In this document: positions 1-11,680 of the stretch, piece by piece
How positions within the stretch are numbered: the stretch's first letter is position 1
Layout: each line of letters begins with the position of its first letter
Source: Trichoplax adhaerens
Lineage: Eukaryota > Placozoa > Uniplacotomia > Trichoplacea > Trichoplacidae
Direction of reading: 5' to 3'
Length of the DNA: 64,000 nt
Assembly: GCF_000150275.1 (NCBI RefSeq)
Contig: NW_002060955.1
Location: forward strand, 1,700,537 to 1,764,536
Notes under the pieces: model-generated
The model's input: only the letters and a program-made list of their open reading frames with translations
Databases searched by the model: none
Told to the model about the DNA's origin: nothing
Position numbers and translations under genes: made by a program

Positions 1-915
1 CCAAAATAATCAACGTATGTACTCTTGTGTACTGTTTATTTGATACTTGCTTCTACTATCAATGGAATTATCCAAGTTATTTTAATAGCGTAATATTAAA
101 TCTAAAGTAGTATTTTACTATAATATTATTGTACAACTGCACCAATAGAAATACGAATTGTAGTACGTTAGCTAAACTAATCAAGATCGTCCAGAATATT
201 TTTTAGTTTCAATACTTAAACAGGATTTATTTTCTCAATAATTGGCATAGTTATCAAAGCTGTCGTCATCACTTATAAAACCCTTAAGGAAATGATACCT
301 TCTTCATCAGCTAACTCAAGGTATCTCAAACTACTATATATAAAATTTAATTTTTTGAGAACATTATTTAATGATGTTATAGTCACTTTTATGATAGTAT
401 TTTGAAATGGAATAAATATATTATTAAAGCAGGAATCTTTAGAAAAGATTATTACTTCTACAAATTATAACTCCGCCTGAACTATAGTACAGAAAGTAAT
501 TAATACTGAAAATGTGCTACTATTTGGGTATAAAATATATTTCTTTGTTAATACGAATAAGTTACTAAGTAATATGTAGCTATAATCAAATTATAATTAG
601 TAGAGATTTTGACTCGACTTTCAATTTCATATTAATGCTTGAAACTATCGTTGCCATAATTTTGGGATGTATTTATTTTTCTCTTTTCAATGAAAGTGTT
701 GCGAGCAAAGATGATATTAATTTCGGTTGATAATATCATTTTGAACTTATAAATTAAAAACTACTTAGTATCTTTAACACGTTTTTAATGGTTCTAATAG
801 AACTTATCCTTTCAATAAATCTAAGATCATCGATACACGTACAAAGCAGAGTACTATAATATCATTTTCTAATCTACTACACCATTATAATATACGTTTT
901 CCTACATTTTTGTAG
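1..915. other. AT-rich stretch upstream of the first readable GPCR exon
   Basis: I see no exon here that I can support. The adhesion GPCR must begin with more extracellular exons than are visible. Some may lie in this stretch or before the window. A short open stretch near 690-730 followed by a GTTGAT sequence could be an exon, but its reading is too short to judge. Confidence 0.4.
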
Positions 916-3900
916 CAACATTAATCCAGCTGGTAGTACTATTCAAATTAATTCTCAAATTATTTCCATATCATTCTATCCTGATCGATATGGAAATCTC
1001 TCTCATCCTGTTCGAATAATATTTGAAAATACAAATGTTAGTTAAGTATATCATTACTTAAAAATACTTAATAAGGCAATGATCAATTAATTTCCTTAAA
1101 ACAGTTTGTTATGATATATCGACTTTATCATATTATCGTGTTTAATCTAGACAATTGAAAATAAGAATACAGCGAAAGAAAACGTCTGCGCATTTTGGGC
1201 TTCGGCACCAAGGTAAGTAAAAACTATTACAATTATTGTACACCGACAATTCAATAACCTTCATAGCATTTGCTAAAGTAAACAGAAAATCTTAATTCAT
1301 TACACTGATTCAGTAGACCTGTCTTATACGTCATCATGAGTTTTCCTCCAACGATATCATAAGATTTCTATCTGATGATGTAGCACAATTTTTCAATGTG
1401 AAACATATGTGTATGTACTAATACCAATTTGAAGCTCCTTATCATCATGTCGATTTAAGACCTAGATGTGATAGTAAACTTAATCTTAGAAAACTATTAT
1501 TGCATACTGTAGCCTGATCTTAATAGAATTAACCGATGAGATCTTCTGTTGCAAAGTACCTTATTACGGCTTAGCAACATCAAGTTAATCGAATCGTTGT
1601 AGGCAATTTTAATACATATTACAATTATAATTAACAGCACACTATTTGGTTTCATTTGAATTTTGAATTGATAAATAGTCAATGCGGATGGGATTCAACA
1701 GGTTGCCGGACTGGATCTGAATCAAATTCAACACATACAGTCTGTTACTGTAGCCATACTACTACATTTTCCGTTATAACAAGGGATAAGTTGGTACGAG
1801 TCTGTAATCATCATTTTTATTACTTTTATGTAATTGCGCCCAATTATTAATTATATAGGAATACCGTACTCATGCTATTTTAAAAAACTGTTACATGTGT
1901 CTATATAGAATTCTGCAAGTATTATTTCTTGTCAATTAATTATCAATCTCACATAGGTTCAGAGTCTTCAAATTGAAGTTATCACCTATATCTGTTGTGG
2001 AATAGCCATCGCAGTCTTGGCCCTGACCATTGCTATTTTTGTTATGCATTGGAAGTTAGTATCGGCTAAGTATTAATATACCTATAATATAAGTCAGGTT
2101 ACTGGTCTATACGTTCCTGAGTAAATATTGTGAAGAAATGCTATAGATTGAATAAGCAATACCCTTTCGTATACCAATCCAAGATATTACTCACCTTTTT
2201 ATAATAAAACCATAGCAGAAGTTTATTATTGATTTTAATCACTTTCTAATAGGGTTGCATTAAGTTTCTAATAAGTACCGCAGTTCATAGTTCTTGTAAA
2301 GTCCCAAAAAAGAGAAAATTTAGACTAATGTCATTGATAATAAAATTCAATCCTTCTATAGCACGAATATTTAATACTTTTTACTGTTACTGTTAGGGAC
2401 GTCAAGAGCATCGTAAATGTCATGAATATCAATATATTTTTATGCCTCCTGATGATTAACATTTTGGTGATATCTGGATTAACAGCGATTTATTGGAAGG
2501 TGAATCAAATCTTTTCTACATTTTTATCATATTTAAATGGAAAAGTAAACCTTTCTTTTAATTGAAATGATGTGTAATCTTAATTTACAGCCTCTGTGTG
2601 TTGCGATTTCCATTTTCTTGCATTACATCTTTTTGGCTGCCTATTCTTGGTTATTAAGATGTGCTATTTGCATGCATTATCTATTTGCCAAAAATAAATT
2701 GGCACCTGGTAGCATTATGGGAAATTTTTTGACATGCTGTAGTAAGTAGAAACTAATACTTTACGATAAATCATAGAACGCTATATTGTATATAGATATG
2801 GTTGCTTTTGACGGAACAAAAATTTTAATATATTCTTAACATTTTCAAATTGATTGCAGTTTTACCTGCAACCATTCCAATCCTAGTTGGGATAATACAA
2901 GTGTCCCGATATGGATTTGATGGATATCTAAGCCATTACGCGTAAGTTTCATAGACTTAGGATAAGAGTATAGAACAAAAATTTTATGTTTTACTCGTAA
3001 TTGAACGATCTACTTAGTTAAGATGGTTTAATCATTTCTATCATTCATGAAAGCTAAAATTTATCTTAACTACATAGGTGTTGGTTAAGTACTACTCCAC
3101 CTGTGGTTGTGACTTTTATCATTCCTATGATTTTACTAGCTTTGGTATGGCATGCATGGCAGTCACCTCAAAATTACAGATCAAACTGAATCCTATTTTT
3201 TTCTAACTACGGTACTATAAATCTGTCAAAACAAAATATAATTACATATTATCTGAAACTTTTAGGCAGCACTCATCTACAATGTATTAACTACAACAAG
3301 AGCTAGCAGTAACGCTAGAGTTGTTTACGATTATAATGATGAAGAGCTCGAGATAAATAGGTAAAATATCTATATATTAGACTTATTTAATATATATGAA
3401 GTTAGCGACATTAAGTTCTTTTGTATTGCTGTAAAATCTGATTTAAGCCTAGTTGCATCGGAACATTAATATTAACAAGGCTCATTATTTTTTGTAATTG
3501 ATTTCTGTTCAGAAAAAATTTTCGCCAATCCTTCGTAGTCTTAGTGACTTTCATTATGACTAGTATATTGTTTGTGGCATTTACATCAACCAAAGATATC
3601 GTTTGTCAATATATCTTTGCCATTATCAGTCTGATTCAAGTAAGTCTTCAATTAATCATTCTTACCCGTAACTCATGTAAGTCAAGTTCACATCTGCAGT
3701 AGTTATGTATTTACTGGTCTAATATACTGCGTATCTTTATAGTAAGTATAAAGTGTTTTTCTCGTATGTTAATTATAAAATTCTTGTACCAGATCGCTAG
3801 CGTAACACTAATGAAAAATTAAAAAATCTCATTGATGCATGATTCTTTAAATATAATGTGAAATGCTATACATGATAACGGACGTTACTTCTCAATAATT

Positions 3901-4778
3901 AATCTTTCGTTATTGAATAATATCATATGCTATACAATTTAGAAAGGATTTTTAATCAAAATTGATCAATTTATACCAATTTTTATACTATTGGGAGTAG
4001 ATATGGGTACTGGGTGGAATATAATAGTGTTCAAAAGCTAAATGTAAACATTCTGCCTGATATTATTTAACTTACAGTACTTCTCTGATTAACTTGAGTC
4101 AAGCAAGAAATGAATTGCCAAAATACTATATTATTATAAATACAATAACTAATGCTAACTTATTAACCGATTTCTTATTATAGAGCATTTACATCTTGCT
4201 TTTTTATGCCCTTAAGAACAAAGAAGTATGTAGCATGGCATAGGATAAAGTCTTGAACTTATTAATTATTGTGTTCTTAGATTATAGATTGCATGTTATA
4301 TATCACAAAATGATAACGCTATAAATCGTAGATGATAATATACTCATTTATTAAGGATCGATCAACTTGAAAATTTATTATTGCTATAATTGGCGTCCAT
4401 AAGACTATAACTAACTGCTATAATATAATTGAATGATATAGATTCAATGCTACTAATTCATTCAGAGAATAATTTAACTAACTCTCTGTATTGACATAGA
4501 TACAAATGGATTGTAAATCGAAGGCAAAAAATCATACAGCGTATGAATTAAAGCCAACTAAGGGCAAATCTTCGTAAGTTGATAATTGATTCAAGGAACA
4601 CACCGCCTTGAGTAATTGAGACAATTGTATACGTACAATAGCTGATATTTCAATCTTAACAAAATATATCATACACTCGCATTTATATAACGTATATTTC
4701 ACTTTATACCGTAGATCACACTTAACGCCAGCGAATTATAACAATTATGAAGATGTAGGTGAAGACGCAATTTATCAG
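916..4778 (+). CDS. Adhesion G-protein-coupled receptor, 3' part (GAIN end, GPS, 7TM)
   Basis: Plasma-membrane receptor of the adhesion (class B2) GPCR family. Exons by reading with GT..AG borders: 916-1036, 1151-1212, 1679-1793, 1957-2054, 2397-2499, 2591-2741, 2860-2941, 3078-3144, 3266-3360, 3513-3639, 4184-4225, 4500-4573, 4715-4778. From 1151 onward the lengths sum to 1080 nt and all phases match. Exon 916-1036 reads like the last strands of a GAIN domain (SHPVRIIFEN). The next two give the GPS: CAFW, WDSTGC, then CYCSHTTTF, so the usual HLT/HLS at the autoproteolysis site is HTT. TM1 follows (ICCGIAIAVLALTIAIFV), then TM2 (2397-2499), TM3 (2591-2741, with LHYIFLAAYSWLL), TM4, TM5 after a CWLS loop, TM6 (3513-3639) and TM7 ending in FYALKNKE, close to the family's NEEVR-type end. 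The tail contains NYEDVGEDAIYQ. The 5' exons and the final stop-bearing exon are not identified; reading through the last donor meets a stop soon after, so a short tail is possible. The ligand is unknown. Confidence 0.87.
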
Positions 4779-5397
4779 GTAAAAAATTTTTTACTGTCAA
4801 ACAAGTGCTATAAAACAACTGATACAAAGTAATGTATTCATTCTTTATGATAAAAATAGGAGGTGGATTAAAGACTTCAATAAAAATAGTAAAATGTTCG
4901 AATGGCTTATGCTTTATTTAGTTGCCCAGTTTTACAAATTATTCAACTAAATTTTGAATATAAATAAGTACATATATATAAGTATTATCAGGAATTGAAC
5001 TTAATTAGAACAGTTTCATCTGTTCATTGATATCGTTTATGATTGGCATTTATCAAGACTATTTTCTTAATATCAACATTTACAAACGAAAACTGAACAA
5101 TACATTTAATTATTACTACGTGGATAATTTAAAATAGCAATTACATCACAGCATGACTGATTAAGCGTTTTATGCTTCGTATTCATAAAGTGAATTTCTT
5201 GTATTGATTTAAAAATTTTAATATGTTAGCTTATGTTTACTGTGATTCTTGCCCACCGGTAGGTGTATAGTATAAGTAACTTGTCTAACGTGGAGTTTTA
5301 GTTCTATTTTCAATTCAGATGTTTGTATACGGGTATTGATTAGGCAACATTAATAAAAGGTATTGCATAAGCAAATGGTATAATAGAATTTAGAAGT
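4779..5397. other. Intergenic or intronic AT-rich DNA
   Basis: No gene or repeat that I can support. If the receptor has further 3' exons this is intron; otherwise it is its 3' flank. In-frame read-through from 4778 gives about 18 more residues and then a TAA. Confidence 0.4.
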
Positions 5398-6256
5398 ATG
5401 CCACAATACTTACATGATATAGATAAGATCACAAATTATGAGAAGAAAAAGCTAGATGGGATGATTGTAATCAAACTTGACCGGCTACTTAAAATATTTC
5501 ACTTATTTTTAAAATTGGTGATGAGCAATATAAAATACTAGGAATAGAGGATTGCTTTGAAAAGGCATATAAGTCTGGCAAAATGCCAGAATTATGTTTC
5601 AATTACTCCATAAGAGGGTTTAAACTAGTTAAGGATAAGAAAGAATTTATAATACAGTTAATGGAAAGTTATCATATCATTTGCAAGATTGAAAGTGAAA
5701 ACTGTGATCAAAACGACGGGTATGGTCGTCAATATTTTGTGCCTTATTGGCTGCATTCTTCGACTGAGTTACGGCTTACTGATTATTTCCAGTCTGTTTG
5801 GCTATCTATTGGATACGAAATTGCGTCGTATATTCCGGATGGAATATTTATTGCCATTTATCAACATCTTTAAAAGTGAGCAAGAATCCACAAGTAGAAG
5901 TCTATCATCGATTTATAAAATAGTATATACCGGATTATTAATGTGAGATTATTATCAAGAAAGAGGACTGTTATATAGGCTTAAATTACTGCTACAAGAA
6001 TGTCTTGTAAAGAACTAATGGTATACGTTGAGGAACGTATTAAAAGTTTAGTTAATATGATCAAATCCATAATATGATAAAGAATAAGTTAAAAGAAGTA
6101 ATTAATGACCAAATGCCAAAGTTTAAATCTGCACAATATGAATTTTACGTAAAATACTCTACATACAAAGGACTAACAAAAGCAATCAATGGTCTAACTG
6201 GCAAGAAAGATATAATCTGGTGTTTGCTGTGTGTAAGGTCTTATTTCAATCGATAA
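5398..6256 (+). pseudogene. COR-like domain fragment, copy 1 (Roco family), broken
   Basis: Translated pieces match the intact copy at 8464-9120: an opening with QYLHD, then KLDGMIVIKLDRL, then a segment with LCFNYSIRGFKLVKD, QLMESYHIICKIE and QYFVPYWLHSSTELRLTDYFQ. This is the pattern of a COR domain (C-terminal of Roc), which in Roco proteins such as DAPK1, MFHAS1 and LRRK2 follows the Roc GTPase and aids dimerisation. The copy is not one frame: there is a shift near 5515, a stop at 5871-5873 and another shift just before it, and a separate open piece at 6074-6256 matches the tail of copy 2. No Roc P-loop is visible upstream. I read this as a decayed copy; assembly error could explain one break but hardly all of them. 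Confidence 0.68.
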
Positions 6257-6483
6257 CAATTCGTAAATAGCAACTTTTTACGGAAAATTAATTGGCATGA
6301 TAAAGCAAAGAGTTGAGTGTTAAAATTTTATAGTGTGCTTTTTGCATTCTTGATTTTTGAATTTTTAACATAATATGCCACGAATCTTCATCTTTATAAA
6401 CTGTAAAAAAGTAGACTTTTATTTTAAGTTAGTTTGACCTAACTTGTTTTATCACGAGGTCACTGAATAGAGTTAATTTGTAG

Positions 6484-6921
6484 TTAGTCTTGTAGCAATC
6501 AATTATGAGTATTAAAGAAATAAATCTGATAAAATGTATCTATTATTTAGATCAACCGCAACAAGTTGAAGATGAATATAAGACGCCAGTAATATCCAGC
6601 AGTCATGGTAATTTATTTACTGGTGAAATTTTATAGAAAAATTGACTTATCTTTTGTTTCATTGCCAATCATTTTTCTTAAGCTGTTATAATTTCCTTGA
6701 AAAAGTAATACTCTTACTCGCACTTTATAATTCATTAACACAAAATATTAAAACATAATATTAAACTTAAACAATAGAAATCAAAGTTTTTTACCTTTAA
6801 TATTAATTTGTTCATTTACAATTACAGATCTTTACCAGGAAGAAAATTCATCGCAAATTAGTGACGGTAAATTATATTGCCTAGCCTACAATGTCGATTC
6901 AGTCAATACAGTATCTAGCTA
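6484..6921 (+). pseudogene. Short acidic segment shared with copy 2, two candidate exons
   Basis: An open stretch ending at a GTAATT donor near 6604 reads YLDQPQQVEDEYKTPV; a second piece from about 6830 reads LYQEENSSQISD and can splice to it in frame, or run on to a TAA at 6919-6921. The first piece has a diverged homologue at 9870-9951 (YLDQPQRFQQEYEIP), and the DNA on both sides is also similar, so it belongs to the tandem duplication. The function is unknown. It could be a linker between the COR and Death parts, or possibly cytoplasmic tail exons of the upstream receptor. Confidence 0.4.
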
Positions 6922-7197
6922 AGACGATGGTAATTCTTCGATGTTGCACAAAAAACCATTATCGTAAAGTTATAGCTGCCATTATCAAATAACACTGTTT
7001 AAGTAACTTTATTACAACTGAAAAATAGACGATATGAATACAGCTATAGCTCGCTTTAGTCGCATCTTTATTACACTATTTTTAAACAGAACTAACTACT
7101 CATTTTCCATAGTCACATCATCATAGCTAAAACGGTTCAATAAATGGATAGTCATAAATTGAAATAATTTTTACTGGTAGATGTAGGAAATAGCTAG

Positions 7198-7420
7198 CGT
7201 AGTGACAACAGTGATATTAACGCCATAAACTTACAACATACAGAAGTCGAAGCCATAAAAAAATTCATGGGTGAGTTTCCAGCATAAACGTTTTGATACT
7301 GATATGAGTGGATTTATTTTTATCCATGCTTTCTTCCTAGAGACAATTGAAAATAGTCGAAGCAATCTGTCAATAGAAAATGACTTTGTAACGAAATTGA
7401 TTTCAGTTTATTCAATGTAA
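7198..7420 (+). CDS. Two small candidate exons upstream of Death-like domain 1
   Basis: Reading 7198-7268 gives NAINLQHTEVEAIKKFM up to an ATGG/GTGAGT donor. A CCTAG acceptor near 7341 continues in frame with ENSRSNLSIENDFVTKLIS and then a TAA. The splice phases between these two agree. Phases to the pieces on either side do not agree in the simplest way, so I cannot say which gene they belong to. The amino-acid composition looks like real coding sequence. They may be remnants of the Roco/Death gene, or tail exons of the GPCR. Confidence 0.35.
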
Positions 7421-7501
7421 ATAACTATAAAAATTAACAAATCAATCAGGCTCTAATCAAATTAATAAATACTATTGTATATTAATTCACTTATAATAGA
7501 G

Positions 7502-7870
7502 AAATGTTATTCCAGTGTCATAAGTAGAATTGGAGATCGACGGGTTTAATTAGCAAAGCATTTATACCTTTCCGATAACAATGTTGATAATCTTAATCGA
7601 CAATACGAAACTTTAAGTCAACATTCACATTTACCGAAATCGGACAAAATGTTAAATTATTGGCAGGAGAAGAATCCTTCAAAACATCATTTACTGACAT
7701 TAGTAGACATTCTATACGATCGCCAACAACACGAAATAGCAAATTCTCTTAACGATATGTTATTGAGAAATCAATCACATCCTTTAGTATCTAAATATAT
7801 CTTAACCATTTTACATGGTAAATATTCTAATTGTGGTCAATTTCAGCAAGATATCTGTTACGATGCGTAA
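7502..7870 (+). pseudogene. Death-like domain, copy 1, with an in-frame stop
   Basis: From about 7520 the frame reads VISRIGDRRV, stop, LAKHLYLSDNNVDNL, then MLNYWQEKNPSKHHLLTLVDIL and DRQQHEIANSLNDML. This has the six-helix Death-fold layout: L(A)xxLxLSxxxVxxL in helices 1-2, a W in helix 3-4, and an L-x-x-A-L-type helix 5. Death domains are protein-interaction modules of apoptotic and innate immune adaptors and of some Roco proteins. A TAA in helix 1 (about 7547-7549) interrupts it; an intron short enough to skip it would be only about 30 nt. The part from 7649 to the TAA at 7868-7870 is open. It is probably a broken copy. Confidence 0.55.
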
Positions 7871-8386
7871 GCACGTCCTAATTACGTGTGGCGACTGTAT
7901 ATAAGCCCGAGTAGAAAATATATCGCTCAGTTGATACTTCTCTAGTGTACGATAAGGTACTATACTTTCGTTGTATGAAGTAAAAACTCATAAAACTAAT
8001 CTTACAACAAGCCGCTTATTATACTTGTGAGGAAGTTGTTAGTCTTACAGTATCTCTCCGTAGTTAGTTGGAGTGACTAAGTAGCTCGTAAGTTAGTTGA
8101 TTACTCACATTAGAAGGAGTAGGTAGTGCGGTGTGAGTGACACCTATGAATATGTTAATCAATTGAAATAGCTAAATTAAAGTAGGTGCTGAATATCCTG
8201 AAATGAAATATTGCTAATGTAGTTGCAAAACTGTGAGCTACAGTAACTACTGCATCATTAGTAGCTAATAGTACGTTAATTAACTACCCATGCTTGCTCT
8301 ATAATATACTGTACTGTACATAAGTGTACAATAAATTAATTAATTTATGCATCCTAATCTTAGCGATTAATAGCATACGTAATATT
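7871..8386. other. Gene-free spacer between duplicated blocks
   Basis: There is no coding signal that I can support. It contains short imperfect repeats of a GTTAGTTG / AGTAGCT type around 8035-8130 and a TTAATTAATTAATT run near 8335. It separates the two COR/Death copies. Confidence 0.4.
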
Positions 8387-9350
8387 ATGACATTGGATGA
8401 AATTAAACAGTTAGCCAAAGATTGCGGATTGTATGAAGATGACGAAACATTTCAAAGTACAGTATGCTACAATACTTACATGATATAGGTGAAATCGAAT
8501 ATTGTAAGAAGAAAGAGCTCGATGGCGTGATTGTAATCAATCTTGACTGGCTATTCAGAATATTTCGGTTATTTATTAGAATTGATGGTGATAAACACGT
8601 TTACAGATATGCAGGAGTAGATGATTGCTTTGAAACGGCTTATAAGACAAATATAATGTCAGGATTGCGTTTCGAGCACGCCATAGCGAAGTTTAAGTTA
8701 GATAAGAAAGAGAGAGAGTTTATTTTACAGTTAATGGAAAGTTATCATATCGTTTGCAAGATTGACAATGAAAACAGCGATCATGACGGTCGCTATAGTG
8801 GGCAATATTTTGTGCCATATTTACTGCGTTCTTCTACGGAGTTACGCCTTACTAATTATTTTCAATCAGCTTGGTTATATATTGGATACGAAAGAGCATC
8901 GTATAGTCCGGATGGAATATTTTATTGCCATTTATCAGCGTGTTTAAAAATGTGGAAGAATCCACAAGTAGAAGTCTATCGTCGATGCGTAAAATATTAC
9001 ATACAGGATTATCAATGTGAGATTATTATCAAGAAAGAGGGCGGTTACATAGGCTTACAATACTACTATACGATGCCTTCTAAAGATCTAATAGCGGACG
9101 CTGAGGAGTGTATTAAATAGGTAATTAATGTGATTAAACCTCATAACATGATAAAGGAGAAGTTAAAAGAAGTAGTGACAGATAGAATGCCAAAGTATGA
9201 GTCTACAAAATATGAATTTTATGTAGAATGCTCTGAATGTAATGAGCTAACCAAGTGGTTAATCACATAACCGGTAAGAAAAATATAATCCAGTACTTGG
9301 AGTGTAAGGAATTTTTTCAATCGAAACCACTTCGTGAATGGCAAATGCTT
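8387..9350 (+). pseudogene. COR domain, copy 2 (Roco family), largest intact frame 8464-9120
   Basis: An ATG at 8387 opens MTLDEIKQLAKDCGLYEDD, which reads like the start of a COR domain but runs out of frame at about 8459; the main frame resumes at 8464 for 218 codons. It contains LQYLHDIGEIEY, VIVINLDWLFRIFRLFI, LMESYHIVCKI, QYFVPYLL and LRLTNYFQSAWLYIGYE, typical of the COR domain that packs against the Roc GTPase in Roco proteins. A TAG at 9118-9120 is followed in the same frame by VIKPHNMIKEKLKEVV, then a further shift near 9250 and more homologous sequence to about 9350. So one upstream shift, one stop and one downstream shift separate it from an intact domain. It could be a recent pseudogene, or a gene with sequence errors. 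No Roc domain, kinase or LRRs are present nearby. Confidence 0.68.
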
Positions 9351-9870
9351 GAGAAAGAGAAATTAGCAGGTATGATACAGCATCAAGTTGAGAATAGAAA
9401 TTTTATTATTTGTTTTATGTATTGTTAATTTCTGGATTGTTTACCTGGCTAGGTGTACATACAATGTAAAAAGTGCGCAGGTGGAAGTAGTACCGAATAT
9501 TAATAAATAGAGGGCATAAATTTTTACTATGATACATTTTACGCTTTGAATGATGGAAATTGCAATAGTGCAAACTTATATTCAATAGCATATACAGTAT
9601 ATTCAAAATGCAAGTGACTTTTAAAACATAAACGCTCCCTTCTTGATTTTACTTTACTAGCCATTTTAATTGTTATATATTGTAGTAGAGGGGAATTATA
9701 TGAGGGTTAGGCGAATTAGTTAGGTTTGCACAAGAAATTTTATCAATTAGGAACTATAATAACCATAATCGTTTATCACATAAATAAATGATAGTTGCGT
9801 TTATCAAACCAACACTTTATCGTGTACCGTATTTGCTAATAGAAAATTGCAATTATCAGTATTGAAGAAT
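9351..9870. other. Diverged duplicate spacer after COR copy 2
   Basis: No gene. Parts align by eye with 6260-6480, for example a CTTCTTGATTTT stretch near 9639 with CATTCTTGATTTTTG near 6346. This supports a duplication that covered non-coding DNA as well. Confidence 0.35.
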
Positions 9871-10619
9871 TTGATTGAGTGGTCCCGTTGATTAATTATT
9901 TAGATCAACCACAACGATTCCAACAGGAATATGAGATACCAATAACATCTGGTAAACTATGTAATTTTATTTGTGTATGAAATCTTATAGTAAAATTGGT
10001 ATGATCTATAATTCATCTTTGATCCCTTTTAACGAATGTTACTATATTCTTAGAAAAAGTACTATCTTGCATTTCACTTATCAAATACATATAAAGCCAT
10101 ATACCAAATTCTTTCCAGATTTCTGCAATTTATGACCTCAAAATGCATGATAATGTGAAATAAAAACAAGTTTGAAGTATCTAAACAGACTATCGTAATG
10201 ATACTACATAATTTTTGTAAATGCCATCGTAATTAGTCGAGTAGTGATAAGAGTTTAAACATAAATCTCATTTATGCATTTAGAATAGTGCTATGATAGG
10301 CCAAAGTTGCTTAAATTGGACAAGTTGATAGAATTTGTCAAATTGATCCAATCTGTACCATTCTATTCTGTTATATTGACAAGATATTAAGTGTAGAGTT
10401 CCTTTATTGATAGATCTTAAACCTATTGTACAAGAACCTGCTATTTTTCGACAAGGAGGAATGCAAACTCAATGGGCTATAGATCCATTACAAGATGGTA
10501 AATTAATGATAATAGCCTATTTGTCACAGTTATTTTCCAAAGAACACAACAGCTTGAAATGCGACTTAGTACGGACAATAAGAACAAGATCTCAGAGGCC
10601 ATACCATCTTGAAATTTAG
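9870..10619 (+). pseudogene. Shared acidic segment copy 2 and an unrecognised open frame
   Basis: 9870-9951 reads YLDQPQRFQQEYEIP after an in-frame TGA, ending at a TCTG/GTAAAC donor; it matches the segment at 6520-6604. An open frame at 10407-10619 (70 codons) reads IVQEPAIFRQGGMQTQWAID and onward. I do not recognise it and see no match in copy 1. It may be part of the same decayed gene or chance. Confidence 0.35.
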
Positions 10620-10785
10620 AGCTGCATGTGTGCCTAGGATAAATTTTGACGTAATCATAATATTACGATATGAAATCTACCAGATAAAATAGCTAATGTG
10701 GTGTTTAGCTATTTCAGTAAAATAATACTTTATGCTCTTACACTATTACGCTCAATTAATTAATGCTATCATATTTGCATTTCAG

Positions 10786-11102
10786 ATAGTAAGAGAAATC
10801 AATGCTTTATCATTATTGCCGATAATATGGACGGAAAGAGGTTGAAAGAATTTGGTTTGAAGTTAGGCTTGTCTTCTATTGATGTTGAAGATATTGTCGA
10901 TAACAGTGACGAAAGATTTGCAAAGTGCATGAACTTATTAAGAACATGGTATTCTAAATTTGCTCCAAAAGTCAATTGGAATAATCTATTGGAAGCCTCA
11001 CATACTTGTAAATTGGCAAATATAGGTGAAAAATTGGTAAAGACATTTACTGCTGATAGTAAATTCCATCTAAAATTATATACAAGACTGAATCAAACAT
11101 GA
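10786..11102 (+). CDS. Death-like domain protein end, copy 2
   Basis: An exon begins after a TTTCAG acceptor at 10785 and runs open to a TGA at 11100-11102. It contains MDGKRLKEFGLKLGLSSIDV, VEDIV, then MNLLRTWYSK and NLLEASHTCKLANIGEKLV. This is a near-complete Death domain of about 75 residues (LKEFGLKLGLSxxDVExI; LLRTWYSK; LLEAxxxxxxxxIGEKL). Such domains mediate homotypic assembly in cell-death and immune signalling. It occupies the same position relative to COR copy 2 as the broken domain at 7502-7870 relative to copy 1. The last codons run into a short tandem repeat that starts at about 11091. Upstream exons and start are uncertain, so it may be the 3' exon of a Roco-Death gene or an orphan fragment. 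Confidence 0.6.
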
Positions 11103-11400
11103 AGGAAGAGTTGGTGTAGCAAGGCTACTCGAAACCTTAGCTTGCACACCGAATCGAACTTTAAGGAAGGATAGGAGCAGCTAGTCGAATAGAACACTGA
11201 ATCAGATTTTAAGGACGAATAGGTCTAATAAGGGAAACTTTAGAGTAATCAATTCAATCTAATCGAATATAAGACTGAATTTAGCTTGAGGCAATAATAC
11301 GGCTTATTCGAAATTTCTGATTGAATACCGAATCAACGTTGAAGGAAGGATAGGTGTTACCAGGCCTATTGGAAATAGTTTAAGGTGATGGAAATAAAGT
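11091..11400. repeat. Degenerate ~60-65 bp tandem repeat
   Basis: About five copies of a unit containing GAATC, then A/TTTTAAGGA, then GATAGG and CGAATA, for example at 11091, 11150, 11205, 11270 and 11325. The first copy overlaps the end of the Death-domain frame, so the final residues there derive from repeat sequence. Confidence 0.6.
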
Positions 11401-11680
11401 TGTAATCCGGCAGAATAGCAATTAGCGCCGTACGGTATTTATTGACAGATACGATCATGCCTTATTGATGACAGTTCCATCATTTCACACCCATATGGAC
11501 TTCAACAGAATAATAACTTAACTGACGATTGAAACTATGATCCAAATGAAGTTCTAATCAGGCGGACTAGCCATAAACACCGTCAGGTATTTATTGACAG
11601 AAAAGATTGCGCTTTGTAAACGGAAGTTCAATCTTTTTACACCCATATGGACGTCAATTGTCTGAGAAATGTCATTAGCC
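11400..11680. repeat. Two-copy direct repeat, about 150 bp
   Basis: The two copies share GGTATTTATTGACAGA, a central TTCAATC/TTCCATC segment, and CACACCCATATGGACTTCAA / TACACCCATATGGACGTCAA. They begin near 11405 and 11555. Confidence 0.6.
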
